Assembly (NCBI GenBank): GCA_934045075.1 | Contig: OW203737.1 | Span: 2,004,001-2,068,000 of the forward strand | Source of the DNA: Yponomeuta sedellus | Lineage: Eukaryota > Arthropoda > Insecta > Lepidoptera > Yponomeutidae | DNA: 64,000 bases | Direction: 5' to 3' | Shown: piece after piece, positions 54,931 through 64,000 of the stretch | How positions within the stretch are numbered: position 1 is the stretch's first letter | How the letters are laid out: each line of letters begins with the position of its first letter | Notes under the pieces: model-generated | The model's database searches: none | What the model was told of the DNA's origin: nothing | Seen by the model: the letters and a program-made list of their open reading frames with translations, nothing else | Position numbers and translations under genes: made by a program

Positions 54931-55358
54931 CTTTATAATGCACTAGCACGTGCTATGGACAATTTTAAAAACCTATTAAGAATTCTCAGCACGGGTTAAT
55001 GCATTAAAAAGAATATTCATGTGGGTACAGCGATATCATTCCGATGTAAAAACCTAACTGCAAAGTAGGTACTCGGGGCTGCAAGTGATGCAAATTACTT
55101 CAGCCAGATGTTGCTGCCTGTACGTAATACAGAGAGTATTGTTAAGAGGTTCGAAATTTCACTGATTCCGGTAAGTTGCCAATTAGCTCATTTGGGAGAG
55201 CGCTAGCACGGTTAGCCAGAGGTCGCAGGTTCGAGTCCCGACATGGGTGGAATTTTTAGCCTCTAAATAGGTTTTTTCGGTTAGGTTAAATAGGGCAATG
55301 TCCAGCAGTGGATATGAATATAGCCTGACGAAGAAGAAATAGGTTTTTTAAATATTTT
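54931..55358 (+). mobile_element. family A composite: small palindrome plus full body
   Basis: A mini tail-to-tail palindrome (54931-55012) is followed by 'catgtgggtacagcgatatc', the upstream region, the tRNA-like core (55188-55255) and 'aggttttttaaa'. The junction palindrome|catgtgggtacagc is the same as at 50,312, so it looks inherited. A family E scrap is nested at 55278-55336. Confidence 0.7.
55278..55336 (+). mobile_element. family E insertion, 59 bp, 3' end only
   Basis: The 13-bp duplication aaataggtttttt lies at 55265-55277 and 55337-55349. The insert is only 'cggttaggttaaatagggc', 'aatgtccagcagtgg', 'atatgaatatagcctgacga'+agaag. It shows that the LINE-like tail is the part copied first. 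Confidence 0.85.
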
Positions 55359-56173
55359 AGCTTTACAGGATTTGTCTTATGACGAGACAGAGAATCTACT
55401 TAAATAAAATTATTATTAAATTCTTACAGCTCTCTACTCATATGCTGCAACTTACACATCACGCTCTCTCTCACATATACAGGCTCACACACACACACAC
55501 ACATTCACATACAATTAAGTAATAACTAACCATATTCACCAATGCATCTGTATACTTGAGACGCACAATACTTAAATTAATAATGTCTGAAATAGATCTG
55601 TACGTTATGTACAAAACAAACTAATTGTCAAAATACAGGACCACCTAGTTTGGCAATTGGTTGAATTGATAATTGTACCATTAGCCTTTAAGTGATTTTG
55701 TAAAGCCCTCAAGGCTTATAATACCGTTCCTTAATGTTGTTCTTTATGGTGAGAAATAAACTTATACTTTACTTTACTTTACTTTACTTTAGCTTTTATT
55801 AGTTACATTATATGGCTTTAAAAAAGCTTTTCCTATTCTCTTAGCGTCCATATTGACGGAAGACTTACGCTACCCGCGCACAACTTGTCGAAGATTTATA
55901 GAAGCACTTTTCACAGTGACACATTTCAGCGTAAACCTATTGGTGCGTTCAGACTGTGGGTGAAAACCAAATGGAAATGTTGACTGCGCGTGAAATTGGC
56001 AGAAAAAAAGGAGTGATTGCGATTTCTGTAAAGGCCTCCGTCAAACAAAGCGGTTTACTGACGAGGCCCAATTAAGCTTCGTATTACAGCGGATTATTAT
56101 TTGTAAAATGTGCGATTCCTGTAATACGCCAATTTAGAGATCGCCGTTTATCACGACTTTTTTTATTGGAAAT
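55359..56173. other. no gene; microsatellites
   Basis: (ca)n at about 55,485-55,502 and (tttac)n at 55,768-55,793, the latter following 'gagaaataaacttatac', probably a retroposon tail. Nothing coding. Confidence 0.5.
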
Positions 56174-56180
56174 AATAAGT

Positions 56181-56263
56181 AGCTACGGGCATTAATGATG
56201 GCACAACCTTGGGCTATGGGCGGGCTGTGTCCAGCAGTGGACTAATATAGCCTGAAGAAGAAG
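56181..56263 (+). mobile_element. family E, 5'-truncated copy
   Basis: aataagt lies at 56174-56180 and 56264-56270. It keeps 'atgatggcacaacctt', 'gtgtccagcagtggactaat' and 'agcctgaagaagaag'. Confidence 0.7.
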
Positions 56264-56290
56264 AATAAGTTGTTATTATTATTTTATGTT

Positions 56291-56470
56291 GAGGCATGTC
56301 AGAGGCCTTATGGACGCCTTGATAACTTCTGACAGTAAGGCCCCCCAATGCCTTACAATCCTGCAGCAACCCAGACTTGGCCCCCGTGGTGGAGTATGGC
56401 CAAACATTCCTGCGATGCAGAAAAACGTGCCCCAGCAGCGGGGACATACAAAGGGTGGACATAAAATAAC
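56291..56470 (+). repeat. family B SINE, 5'-truncated
   Basis: From 'catgtcagaggccttatgg' to 'ccccagcagcggggacatac'. The 5S-like head is missing. Confidence 0.75.
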
Positions 56471-58061
56471 TGTGTGGATTTAAACTTGGCATGGAAATGC
56501 TCGCCAAGGGAGCCTCTTAATAGTATATAAACGGCGGTCTTATCGCTAAAAGCGATATCTTCCAGACAACATCAGAATGGACGGGATTGAAAGAAGATGA
56601 GACTTGTTAGGTCTGTGTACATAAGAACGAATACATTAATTAGTTTACTTACGTGTAAATAAGAACAAAAGTATGTAGTTATTATAATTTTTACTATTTT
56701 GTTTTTTATCTTATTAATTTATGAAAGCCCGCAAGAAACAATATAAGTAAATTAATGTGGGCCAAACATAGGCCAATTACGGACTTATATTTCTACCTAG
56801 TCTTGTTTAAGAAGTGCAGAGAGCAGACAACAAAGTCGCTTTGTAATCCTGTATATACTAAGAGGCTAATAAATAAATAAAAAAATAAATAAAACAAGAC
56901 ATTCAAAAGCAAAATAACATGTTAAATGCAAAATATTTCATCGCTTTTGTGTGTATGTTACTGTGTCTCTCTCTGTGTGTGTGTGTGTGTGTGTGATTGA
57001 GAGAGATAGAGATTGAAATAGCATTAAAAAGTTAAAATTACTTTGCAAAATTCCGCCAAAAATTCCACAAGCACCATGCGGTTAGTTAATGCACCGCCCT
57101 CCCTCCCACTTTTTCAAGCAGAAGCAAGACACGAACACACCACCACCGACACCAAACTTGTGTAAGAAAGCACGCGACGCGTCGAAATTCAAGTTGTGTA
57201 ATTTATATTTTTTATCGTTTTTGTGACTTGCTGTCTGAAAGTTTGTTGAGGTACATGAAATTTATAATATAAATAATAACGTAATGGTATTTATGGTTGC
57301 AATAATGCTGGTTGCAATAAATTTATTATGATTATGCTGGGTTATTCCACTAATCCCCATTGAAAATCCCCATTGCTTTACTGGAGAGTATCATTGGCAT
57401 TGTATTAGAGGATCCCCTTAGTTTAAAATCACTTTTTTGATATCACTAGCTATAGGTAATGTTTTTTTAGTATAATTTTTGATATGTAAACAAGAATCCT
57501 TAACTTAAATGTTGTATCTGCCTGTCCTTTGCACGATCCCAGTCTTTGTTCACAGTATGTTCTTACGTATCCCATAGTTTATGTAAGAACATGGTCTGTA
57601 GGTAGATAATTCTTGAGGTGGCATTACACTGTGCGTAACTCTATGCACTGTTAGAGGGGCAGGATGCGGCTCACGCAAGGTCCTTTGGAATTAAACCACT
57701 CGAAACACAGCACGTACAGTTAGTCCGGAAATTTGGTAAAAAGGTCACTTCACGTAATTAAAGATAATCCGATAGGTTTGTGAGTTAGGGCTCGACTGCT
57801 CTTGACTGCTGTGACTGCCGCGCGATGTGCGCGGGAAAACACTTCTTCAGTGCTGACAATGACAAAATATAGGTGAGGCGGGGAACGTGGCATAACAGCA
57901 CGACCCAGCAGAGATACCCACGTACTGCAACGGGTTTTTTTCCACAGCATGTATCAGTACAGGCTCATCTGAGATGTGATGCAATTTACTCTTAAAAGAT
58001 ATACATAACTTCTACACAGTACAATCACTTGTCATGGTCCCATACTAGGATATCTTCTGAC
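56471..58061. other. no gene; simple repeats and LINE-tail scrap
   Basis: 56,515-56,580 resembles a LINE 3' UTR (cggtcttatcgctaaaagcg, atcttccagacaac). (taaa)n lies near 56,866 and (gt)n at 56,974-56,993. 57,040-57,250 looks unique and purine/pyrimidine-patchy but has no exon signals. Short frames near 57,750-57,950 carry no motif. Confidence 0.4.
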
Positions 58062-58071
58062 ATACTAAAAA

Positions 58072-58376
58072 TACTTAAAAACCTATTTAGAGGCTAAAAA
58101 TTTCACCCATGCCGGAATTCGAACCCGCAACCTCTGGTTATCCGTGCCAGCGCTCTTCCAATTGAGCCAATGGGCGACTCGCCGGCATCAGTAAAATTTC
58201 GAACCTCTTTACAGTTTTAATACAGAGAATAGTGTAAAGAGGTTCGAAATTTCACTGATGCCGGTGAGTCGCCCATTGGCTCAATTGGAAGAGCGCTGGC
58301 ACGGATAACCAGAGGTTTTTGAACCAGTAAATTTGTCCTTAGCACGGGTTAGTGCATTAAAAATAAAAAAAATAGT
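58072..58376 (+). mobile_element. family A inverted-duplicated copy
   Basis: The duplication atactaaaaa lies at 58062-58071 and 58377-58386. The reversed arm runs to about 58212 (cctctttacagt), the forward arm from 'taatacagagaatagtgt'. The forward tRNA-like core lost its T arm ('ccagaggtttttgaacca'). Confidence 0.8.
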
Positions 58377-58552
58377 ATACTAAAAAGACAATCAGAAAAA
58401 TGTATGTAAAATTTAGAGGTACAGATATTAAAGTGATCTCTACTCTATTCAAAAACATGTGTGACCTTTGGAAAGAGAAGCAGTTGTCACTTTAATATAG
58501 CTTATATGTAAAATAGTTTAAGTAAATAATTAAATATGTAATTACATAGACA

Positions 58553-58626
58553 TTTAATTTATTGACTCTCAATATACAAGACATATTAATCATATGTCCT
58601 GTATATTGAGAGTCAATAAATTTAAA
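58553..58626. repeat. 74-bp near-perfect hairpin
   Basis: 'tttattgactctcaatatac' and 'gtatattgagagtcaataaa' with extended arms of about 34 bp, one mismatch and one indel, around a 5-base loop. It could be a minimal MITE or a small-RNA precursor. Confidence 0.75.
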
Positions 58627-58834
58627 TACAGAGTAATTGAAATTTAGTGGTTGCAGAAGAGTTGCTTAGCTTACTAAGTAGCTACGAGAATAGCTTTATA
58701 CTTTTGGACGCTTCCTCACAGCTGTGCGGCTGCAGAGGGGTTGATTGCCGCGCTGTGCAGCTATGAGGACGGCATTCTCCTTTATTATTTTATGGTATAG
58801 CTTTGACGCGTGGCTACGCCCACGTTAGAAATTA

Positions 58835-58978
58835 ACCCACGGAAACGCATTACCGGGATGTCAAGTAGCCTACAATTCAGATCTTTGGCTATCTGTACGC
58901 CAAGTTTCATGTAACTCCGCTCAGCGTGTTTAAGTAACAAACATCTTCACAATTCGTATTTATAATATTAGTAGGATA
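58835..58978 (+). repeat. repeat K, lepidopteran non-coding repeat
   Basis: 'cattaccgggatgtcaagta', 'acgccaagtttcatgtaact' and the end 'ataatattagtaggat'. A second copy is at 61,068. The ending resembles common insect non-autonomous elements. I cannot place it further. Confidence 0.5.
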
Positions 58979-59117
58979 AAATCTATATAGCTGCGAAAAT
59001 TAGCTTTCCTCTTAGAGAGTCATAAGTTATACCATAAAATATTTACTCGATGCAAAAGGATTGGCGTGCGCTATCCTGCTACAAGTGTCAGTTATTCTCT
59101 CTATACTAATTGGGTAG

Positions 59118-59485
59118 GAAGCGCTCGTGGCTTAGTCGAACCGAGTGATTGGAATCAATCACTTGCGGTAAGCAACAACAAGCACGGTCAGGTGCTAGAT
59201 GGGTGACCGTCGCGTGGTGTAATTTTTTCCGAGCGCTTCCGTGCTTCGCAAGGCACGTTAAGCCGTTGGTGTCGGCTGCCATGTAATGGCAGTCGTTAAG
59301 CTATGTCAGAAGCCTTATGAGCGGCTTCTTTTGACTTTTGACAGTAAGACCCGCCACTGTCTTACAATCCTCCACCAATCCGGACTTGGCACCCGTATTG
59401 GAGTATGGCCTAACCTTCCTGCAATGCAGGAAGAGCCCCGTGCCCCAGCAGTGGGGACATACAAGGGTTGCTATTGATCGATCGC
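59118..59485 (+). mobile_element. family B 5S-derived SINE, full length
   Basis: The duplication attgggtag lies at 59109-59117 and 59486-59494. 368 bp. The 5S-like block is 'ggtaagcaacaaca', 'ggtgctagatgggtgaccgt'. The 3' end is 'acaagggttgctattgatcg', a diverged tail. Confidence 0.85.
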
Positions 59486-59494
59486 ATTGGGTAG

Positions 59495-60257
59495 TATAGC
59501 CTCAGCCTTAACGATAGAGGCTTTGTATCTTCCACATTTCTTCCCGGCCCGGATACCGCAGTGTGATGCCGCAAGCACTCCCGTGGGGCCGCCAGGCCAC
59601 TAACCGGGTGATGTATCGGTATCCTAAACGGGAGAGCTGTAGACAAAGGTTTCAACCTAAAATAACAACGAAAAAAACGTTGAAGGGCGAGGCAAACTCC
59701 TGTCTCATTAGCCTGTCGTCTAACTTTTTAATTTTTTGGATTCTTTAACGCTGATTGGCAAATCTTTTCACCACGCTTGCTATCAGCTTAGAAGACCTCT
59801 TTTTATATTTTTAGTGTCCAATAAAAAATAACAATTTTATTTAGGAAAAACGTAATTACCTTATTTCCCGACGTCAAAACTAAAAGTGACTACCCACAAT
59901 GATGAACTGTACTTGCCACTTCAGTCTACCTGTGACCACGGCAACTGTAACGCTGCCGAAACGTCGGAAATAAGGTAATTACGTTTTACCTAATAAATAA
60001 TCGCGATTTGACCCGTTTAATACATATATAATATGTATGAGTATCGCGAATCATTAAGAAAATACATTCTTTTAGCTCCACTATTTGTAATGTATTCGCA
60101 AACGCAAATGGATACAAAGATTCAGCGGCACTCTTTCCGACCCAAAACATTTGTAGATTTCTAAATACAGTCAGCCACTTTAACAGCTGAACTCTCCTAT
60201 TGAGCGGTTTAAGTACAAGTTTCGATAAAAATTGCGAATGTACGATGGGAGAGTTTT
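59495..60257. other. no gene; family L palindrome
   Basis: 59,845-59,873 (cgtaattaccttatttcccg) and 59,961-59,987 (cggaaataaggtaattacg) are inverse arms around 'gtgaccacggcaactgtaac' and 'gctgccgaaacgtcgg', the family L core. Sequence on either side is unremarkable. Confidence 0.45.
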
Positions 60258-60267
60258 TTAAATGCAT

Positions 60268-60498
60268 CAATATCAACCCTTGTATGTCCCCACTGCTGGG
60301 GCATGGGTCTCTTCCTGCATCGCAGGCAGGTTAGGTTAGGGAGGCTAAGTCCGGGTTGTAGTACCGTGGCGGGGCTTACAGTCGGAAGCCGTACAGTTAT
60401 CAAGCCGCCCATAAGGCCTCTGACATGGCTTAACAACTGCCATTACCTACATGACAGCCGGCACCAATGGCTTAACGTGCCTTGCGAACCACAGAATA
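60268..60498 (-). mobile_element. family B SINE, 5'-truncated, internal rearrangement
   Basis: The duplication ttaaatgcat lies at 60258-60267 and 60499-60508. It ends in 'ccttgcgaaccacagaat', before the 5S-like block. 'ggttaggttagggaggctaa' shows a small internal change. Confidence 0.8.
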
Positions 60499-60508
60499 TT
60501 AAATGCAT

Positions 60509-60865
60509 AGTTGTGTTCAATAGAGCAACACTAGTATGGTGATGGCTGTTTCATTGACGCTAGTCATAGTTCACTAACCAATTGCATTTCAATGGTATCA
60601 TCCGTGCATCTTAACACGATGCATGGCAAGATTTGATCTTCGATTTCGGCGGAGATGTATATGTAATTTGTGCAGGTTAAACTACTCGTATTGCAATGGC
60701 ATTGTACTGCTATTGTTTAGTAGACTACCAAACATACGACGAACCTCGTACCGCCAGCCACAGAATCTTTTTATACGATTCTTGCAGTTCTTGGATTCTT
60801 GTTTCCATGGCAACGCAATAAATAAATATCGCAGAGATTGGCTTGAAAAAAGATTACGGTAAAAC
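60509..60865. other. no gene recognised
   Basis: Opposed 61- and 79-codon frames overlap here without motifs. Confidence 0.35.
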
Positions 60866-60877
60866 AAAAATATTATT

Positions 60878-61050
60878 TTAAAAACCTATTTAGAGGCTCA
60901 AAATTCCACCCATGCCGGGATTCGAACCCGCAACCTCTGGCTATCCGTGCCAGAAGTCGCGAGTTCGAATCCCGGCATGGGTAGTATTTTTAGCATCTAA
61001 ATAGGTTTGTAAAATTGTCCTTAGCACGGGTTAGTGCATTAAAATAATAT
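60878..61050 (+). mobile_element. family A inverted copy
   Basis: The duplication aaaaatattatt lies at 60866-60877 and 61051-61062. The reversed arm ends 'gctatccgtgcc' (about 60953). The forward arm starts 'agaagtcgcgagttcgaatc' and keeps the tail 'tagcacgggttagtgcatta'. Confidence 0.8.
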
Positions 61051-61067
61051 AAAAATATTATTCCCCG

Positions 61068-61215
61068 GGAATGCATTACCGGGATAGCAATAGTAACCTA
61101 CGTCGCAATTCAGATGTTAATAGGTATATCTGTATGCCAAGTTTCATGTAACTAACTCCGTTCACCCGTTCTGGAGGAACTGAGTAAAAAACATCTTCAC
61201 AAATTTTCACAATTG
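61068..61215 (+). repeat. repeat K, second copy
   Basis: 'gcattaccgggatagcaata', 'ctgtatgccaagtttcatgt' and 'aaaaaacatcttcacaa'. It shares order with 58,835 but lacks the 'attagtaggat' end. Confidence 0.5.
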
Positions 61216-61224
61216 AAAACATAA

Positions 61225-61365
61225 CGTAACCTCATGCCTCCCAGAGGTAGGCGGGTAGGTAAGAGTAGGCAGAGACCAGGCACTGCCACTTGCCACGATC
61301 CTGGCAGATCACCTTCGCTTCATCAACGTTCATAAGTCGTGGCATGCAACGCTTGTTCGCCCTTG
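61225..61365 (-). pseudogene. LINE ORF2 C-terminal fragment
   Basis: Minus-strand RLMNVDEAKVICQDRGKWQC followed by LVSAYSYLP, closely related to the fragment at 22,444. Truncated on both sides. Confidence 0.5.
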
Positions 61366-61417
61366 CTAATACATCACATTTTCACATTTGTATAGGCAAA
61401 TACCATTTATAGTCGTG

Positions 61418-61642
61418 GTTTGTGGTGTCGGCCTAGAGAATAGCACCAACCCAAACTCTTCCCGCGGGTGTCGTAAAAGGCGACTAAGGGACACAAACCG
61501 GGGGGTGGGCAGCAGCGCCCCCTGCCGTACAATTCCACCAAACTGCGATCCCCAACCCCGCATGACCAGCGTGGGGTTATGGGTATTACCCCCAATGATG
61601 GCACAACCTTGCAATATGGCGCTCTGAAGAAGAAGGAGAAGA
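61418..61642 (+). mobile_element. family E retroposon, 3' end shortened
   Basis: agtcgtg lies at 61411-61417 and 61643-61649. The body is typical, but the 'ctatgtccagcagtgg' segment is deleted, and 'gcgct' joins directly to 'ctgaagaagaaggagaagaa'. Confidence 0.75.
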
Positions 61643-61699
61643 AGTCGTGTAATTATCACTCTATGGAACAAAGATATGTTTATTAGACTCTTGGCCTTC

Positions 61700-61872
61700 C
61701 AGTCTGACTGTACCTGTTCAGTTCCAGCGCCAAACGTTCCCAGGGTAGCCACATGATATACTAGTATCGGCGGAAGACCCTCACGTTTTCAAATTCACCG
61801 ATAGCTGTCTACAGGGTGGCACGGAATTTCTAAGCAAAACCTTTAATAGGGTATTCTGACCATGATTAAGAA
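61700..61872 (-). repeat. sequence P, second copy
   Basis: On the minus strand it matches 50853-51025 base for base over most of its length (ccctattaaaggttttgct, ggtagccacatgatata reversed). In both places it is joined at the same point to a family A body. Confidence 0.8.
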
Positions 61873-61886
61873 CAAATTATAGAATT

Positions 61887-62088
61887 TTAAAAGCCTATTT
61901 AGAGGCTAAAAATTTCACGCATGCCGGGATTCGAAGCCGCGACCTCTGGCTATCCGTGCCAGCGCTCTTTCCAACTGAGCTAACGGGCGACTCACCGGCA
62001 TCAGTGAAATTTAGAACCTCTTTACACTATTCTCTGTATTACGTACAGATACTTACCACGGGTTAGTGCATTAAAAATAAAAATAGTA
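61887..62088 (+). mobile_element. family A retroposon with clean 5' inversion
   Basis: aaattatagaatt lies at 61874-61886 and 62089-62101. The reversed body runs from 'ttaaaagcctatttagagg' to 'tattacgtacag'. The forward tail is 'ccacgggttagtgcattaaa'. It shares the rare variant 'cacgcatg' with the A body at 50,530, so the two loci have a common ancestor. Confidence 0.8.
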
Positions 62089-62144
62089 AAATTATAGAAT
62101 TGTTTACAATAATTTTTTTTTTGTATTTACTACAATCTACTTTA

Positions 62145-62598
62145 AAGACCTATTTAGAGGCTAAAAGTTTCGCCCATGCCGGGACTCGAAGCCGCAACCT
62201 CTGGCTAACCGTACCAGCGCTCTTCCAGCTGAGCTAATGGGCAAGTGCCGGCATCAGCGAAATTTCGAACCTTTTTACATAATTCTCTGTATATTTATTA
62301 TTTTATTTAGTTTTGTTGCACGAGTTAGTGCAACAATAAATAAATAATAAATACATATTCATGGACGTATTACACAGATATCGCTAGGCCTATACTAAGT
62401 ACAACCAAATGACTTGTGTTATAGGTGCTAACTCGACGATAGATTTAGTACAATAAATACATAGGTAACATCCAAGACGCGAGACGAACTAGAAAAGTTC
62501 GTTTTCCTAGTTTGACCCGGCCGGGGATCGAATCCGAGACCTTCGGTTTTACAATCAGCGCGCCAAACCGCTGCGCCACCGAGGCCGTCAAAATATAA
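62145..62598 (-). mobile_element. family A, longest copy, two tRNA-like modules
   Basis: The 14-bp duplication tacaatctacttta lies at 62131-62144 and 62599-62612, so all 454 bp moved together. On the minus strand the 5' end is a normal SINE head (ggtggcgcagcggtttggc, ggattcgatccccgg; about 62,505-62,587). About 230 bp of body with 'gttgcactaactcgtgcaac' follows, then the second tRNA-like module (about 62,173-62,245) and the short 3' end 'aggtctttaaag'. Best guide to the full-length element. Confidence 0.8.
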
Positions 62599-62694
62599 TA
62601 CAATCTACTTTATTTTATCATCAAAAACTAACACAACTAAAAGTCGTGTGTCTGTAGGTTGGCACCCGCCTACTCAATGTTTCTCTCTACCACA

Positions 62695-62878
62695 AACTTC
62701 GAAGCCATATCAAAGGCCTTATGGGCGGCTTGATAACTTCTGACAGTAAGGCCCACCACTGTCTTACAATCCTCCACCAACCCGGACTTGGCCCCCGTGG
62801 TAGAGTTTGGCCTAACCTTCCTGAGATGCAGGAAGAGACCCCTGCCCCAGCAGTGGGGACATACAAGGGTTGATATCG
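62695..62878 (+). repeat. family B SINE, 5'-truncated
   Basis: From 'catatcaaaggccttatggg' to 'gggacatacaagggttgata'. The 5S-like head is missing. Confidence 0.75.
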
Positions 62879-64000
62879 AACTCAAAGACCAGTCTATCCC
62901 AACATTGTAGTACAGATATAGCTAGCGATTTCAAGTACACCTTGTAGAGGGCTGTACGTGAGGCCGTAGGGGACGGTTGTATATGGGGGTGGGAAAGGGC
63001 TGCGAATATTTGGCCGGCAAAATATAGCAAAAACGGTATGCCTCCGGTTCAATTCTGATTAGACGGGTTTTTTTTCTAAAATACGCCATTCTGGAAACGT
63101 GCCTCTTAGAGTTTGTAGTGTATACAACATACGAAAAGTGTTTGTTTTATTATCATCATTCTATTCATACTTCTGTTTTTGTTAATTTAACATTTATTTT
63201 TTCATACCGCCTATGAAATTCGACGAATCGATTAAGATCTGTGTTTTTCAAAATCTGACCATTGTTTTAAGAGTTATGAGAGTTATGAATTATGAGATGA
63301 AACATAAAATCGGACAAACACACTTACATACCTACATTTATACGACCTAAACCCACTACCCTCCTTTTGGGCTTCGCCGTAGTTTGGTTAACATAGAGAT
63401 TGTTTAGCTTTCATGATTGTTTCTCGGCTTTTGGAGTGACATTATTTAATAAATGAAAAATGAAATGAAATGAAACGTTTTTATTTCAGACCGAGACCCA
63501 TACACATTCACACAGATAATTAAGACACAGAAATAAATATAAATATAAATAAATAATAAAATAATAAATGATGCTTCATGTATCTTTATTATACTTTTTG
63601 CAATTTATGTGATTATTAAGTAAGCATTTAGTTTATGTTCATCATAAGCATATTCTTGGTGAATGTGATGATATAATGAGGATGAATTAATGTAAAACTA
63701 ACTTGTTGGTGACCCTAAATATTTTTGAAATTGAAATTGTAAAATGTTTATTTTTCACACATAGATTAGAGAACACATGAATACTATGAACAATTAGAGA
63801 CAATATGTGATAAAAAGGATAGGGCTCAGCTAAGTGCTGTGAGTGCATGCTTCATCACAGCGCTGATTTTCAGCCCGTCCTTGTTCTCACTGAATTAAAT
63901 GTAATAAAAGTTAGCGGATTTTAAAAAGAGATTTATTTTATTCTATCTTATTTATTTATAGTCTCCAACAAAGTGCACGAGTTGTTGCTGGCAATCATGG
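62879..64000. other. no gene recognised
   Basis: AT-rich. 'aatgaaatgaaatgaaacg' at 63,458-63,476 next to 'tttttatttcagaccgagac' looks like a reversed retroposon 3' end with a pentamer tail. Nothing else to the window edge. Confidence 0.4.

Noticed and set aside
59900..59975. Hammerhead ribozyme in family L
   Set aside because: GAAACGTC next to a ggca/tgcc stem looks like one side of a hammerhead core, but no CUGANGA is found opposite in any of the copies.

Overview
This window looks like gene-poor, transposon-rich nuclear DNA of a moth or butterfly (Lepidoptera). The evidence is the repeat content: several tRNA-headed SINEs sharing a central 'catcgtgaggaaacc' block, LINE remnants whose C-termini end in EAYxQQW, GATA tails, a BEL/Pao retrotransposon, a mariner, and TTAA- and TAA-flanked MITEs. 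No complete host protein gene can be supported. The only host-gene hint is a possible non-coding first exon ending in a good splice donor near 51,610. Nearly all short open frames lie inside repeats.

Layout. 1-5 kb: a degenerate minisatellite, then nested SINEs. 5.6-12.8 kb: SINEs, LINE C-terminal fragments and a large foldback. 13.1-16.1 kb: a 5S-derived SINE split by a non-autonomous LTR element with near-identical LTRs. 17-20.5 kb: LINE tails and SINEs. 20.9-22.2 kb: a 1.25-kb TATC microsatellite with an internal block of 18 octamers. 22-31 kb: SINEs and a PIF/Harbinger-like MITE nested in a SINE. 31.7-34.1 kb: a dead mariner inside a TTAA MITE, then a 0.35-kb tandem duplication. 35,170-41,663: a complete BEL/Pao element (identical 317-bp LTRs, 5-bp target duplication, one 1801-aa polyprotein). 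41.8-64 kb: foldbacks, more SINEs, a Penelope-like fragment and LINE remnants.

Repeat families, with labels used below. A: a retroposon with a cloverleaf-like tRNA module close to its 3' end, about 20 copies, many inverted on themselves. B: a 5S-rRNA-derived SINE of about 370 bp, about 17 copies or fragments. C (about 405 bp), D (about 260 bp), F (about 210 bp) and I: tRNA-headed SINEs or their 3' parts. E: a repeat of about 250 bp ending in a LINE-like 3' tail. H: a TTAA MITE. L: a Penelope-like fragment. K: a short repeat with the core 'cattaccgggat'. P: a 173-bp sequence found twice beside A. Target duplications of 9-14 bp, read directly, show that A, B, C, D, E and L inserted as discrete units.

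The most interesting signals are the A copies, which are very often 5'-inverted at one fixed internal point, and the sharing of one LINE-derived 3' motif by structurally unrelated SINEs. Every position and duplication was read by eye; no alignment or database search was run.
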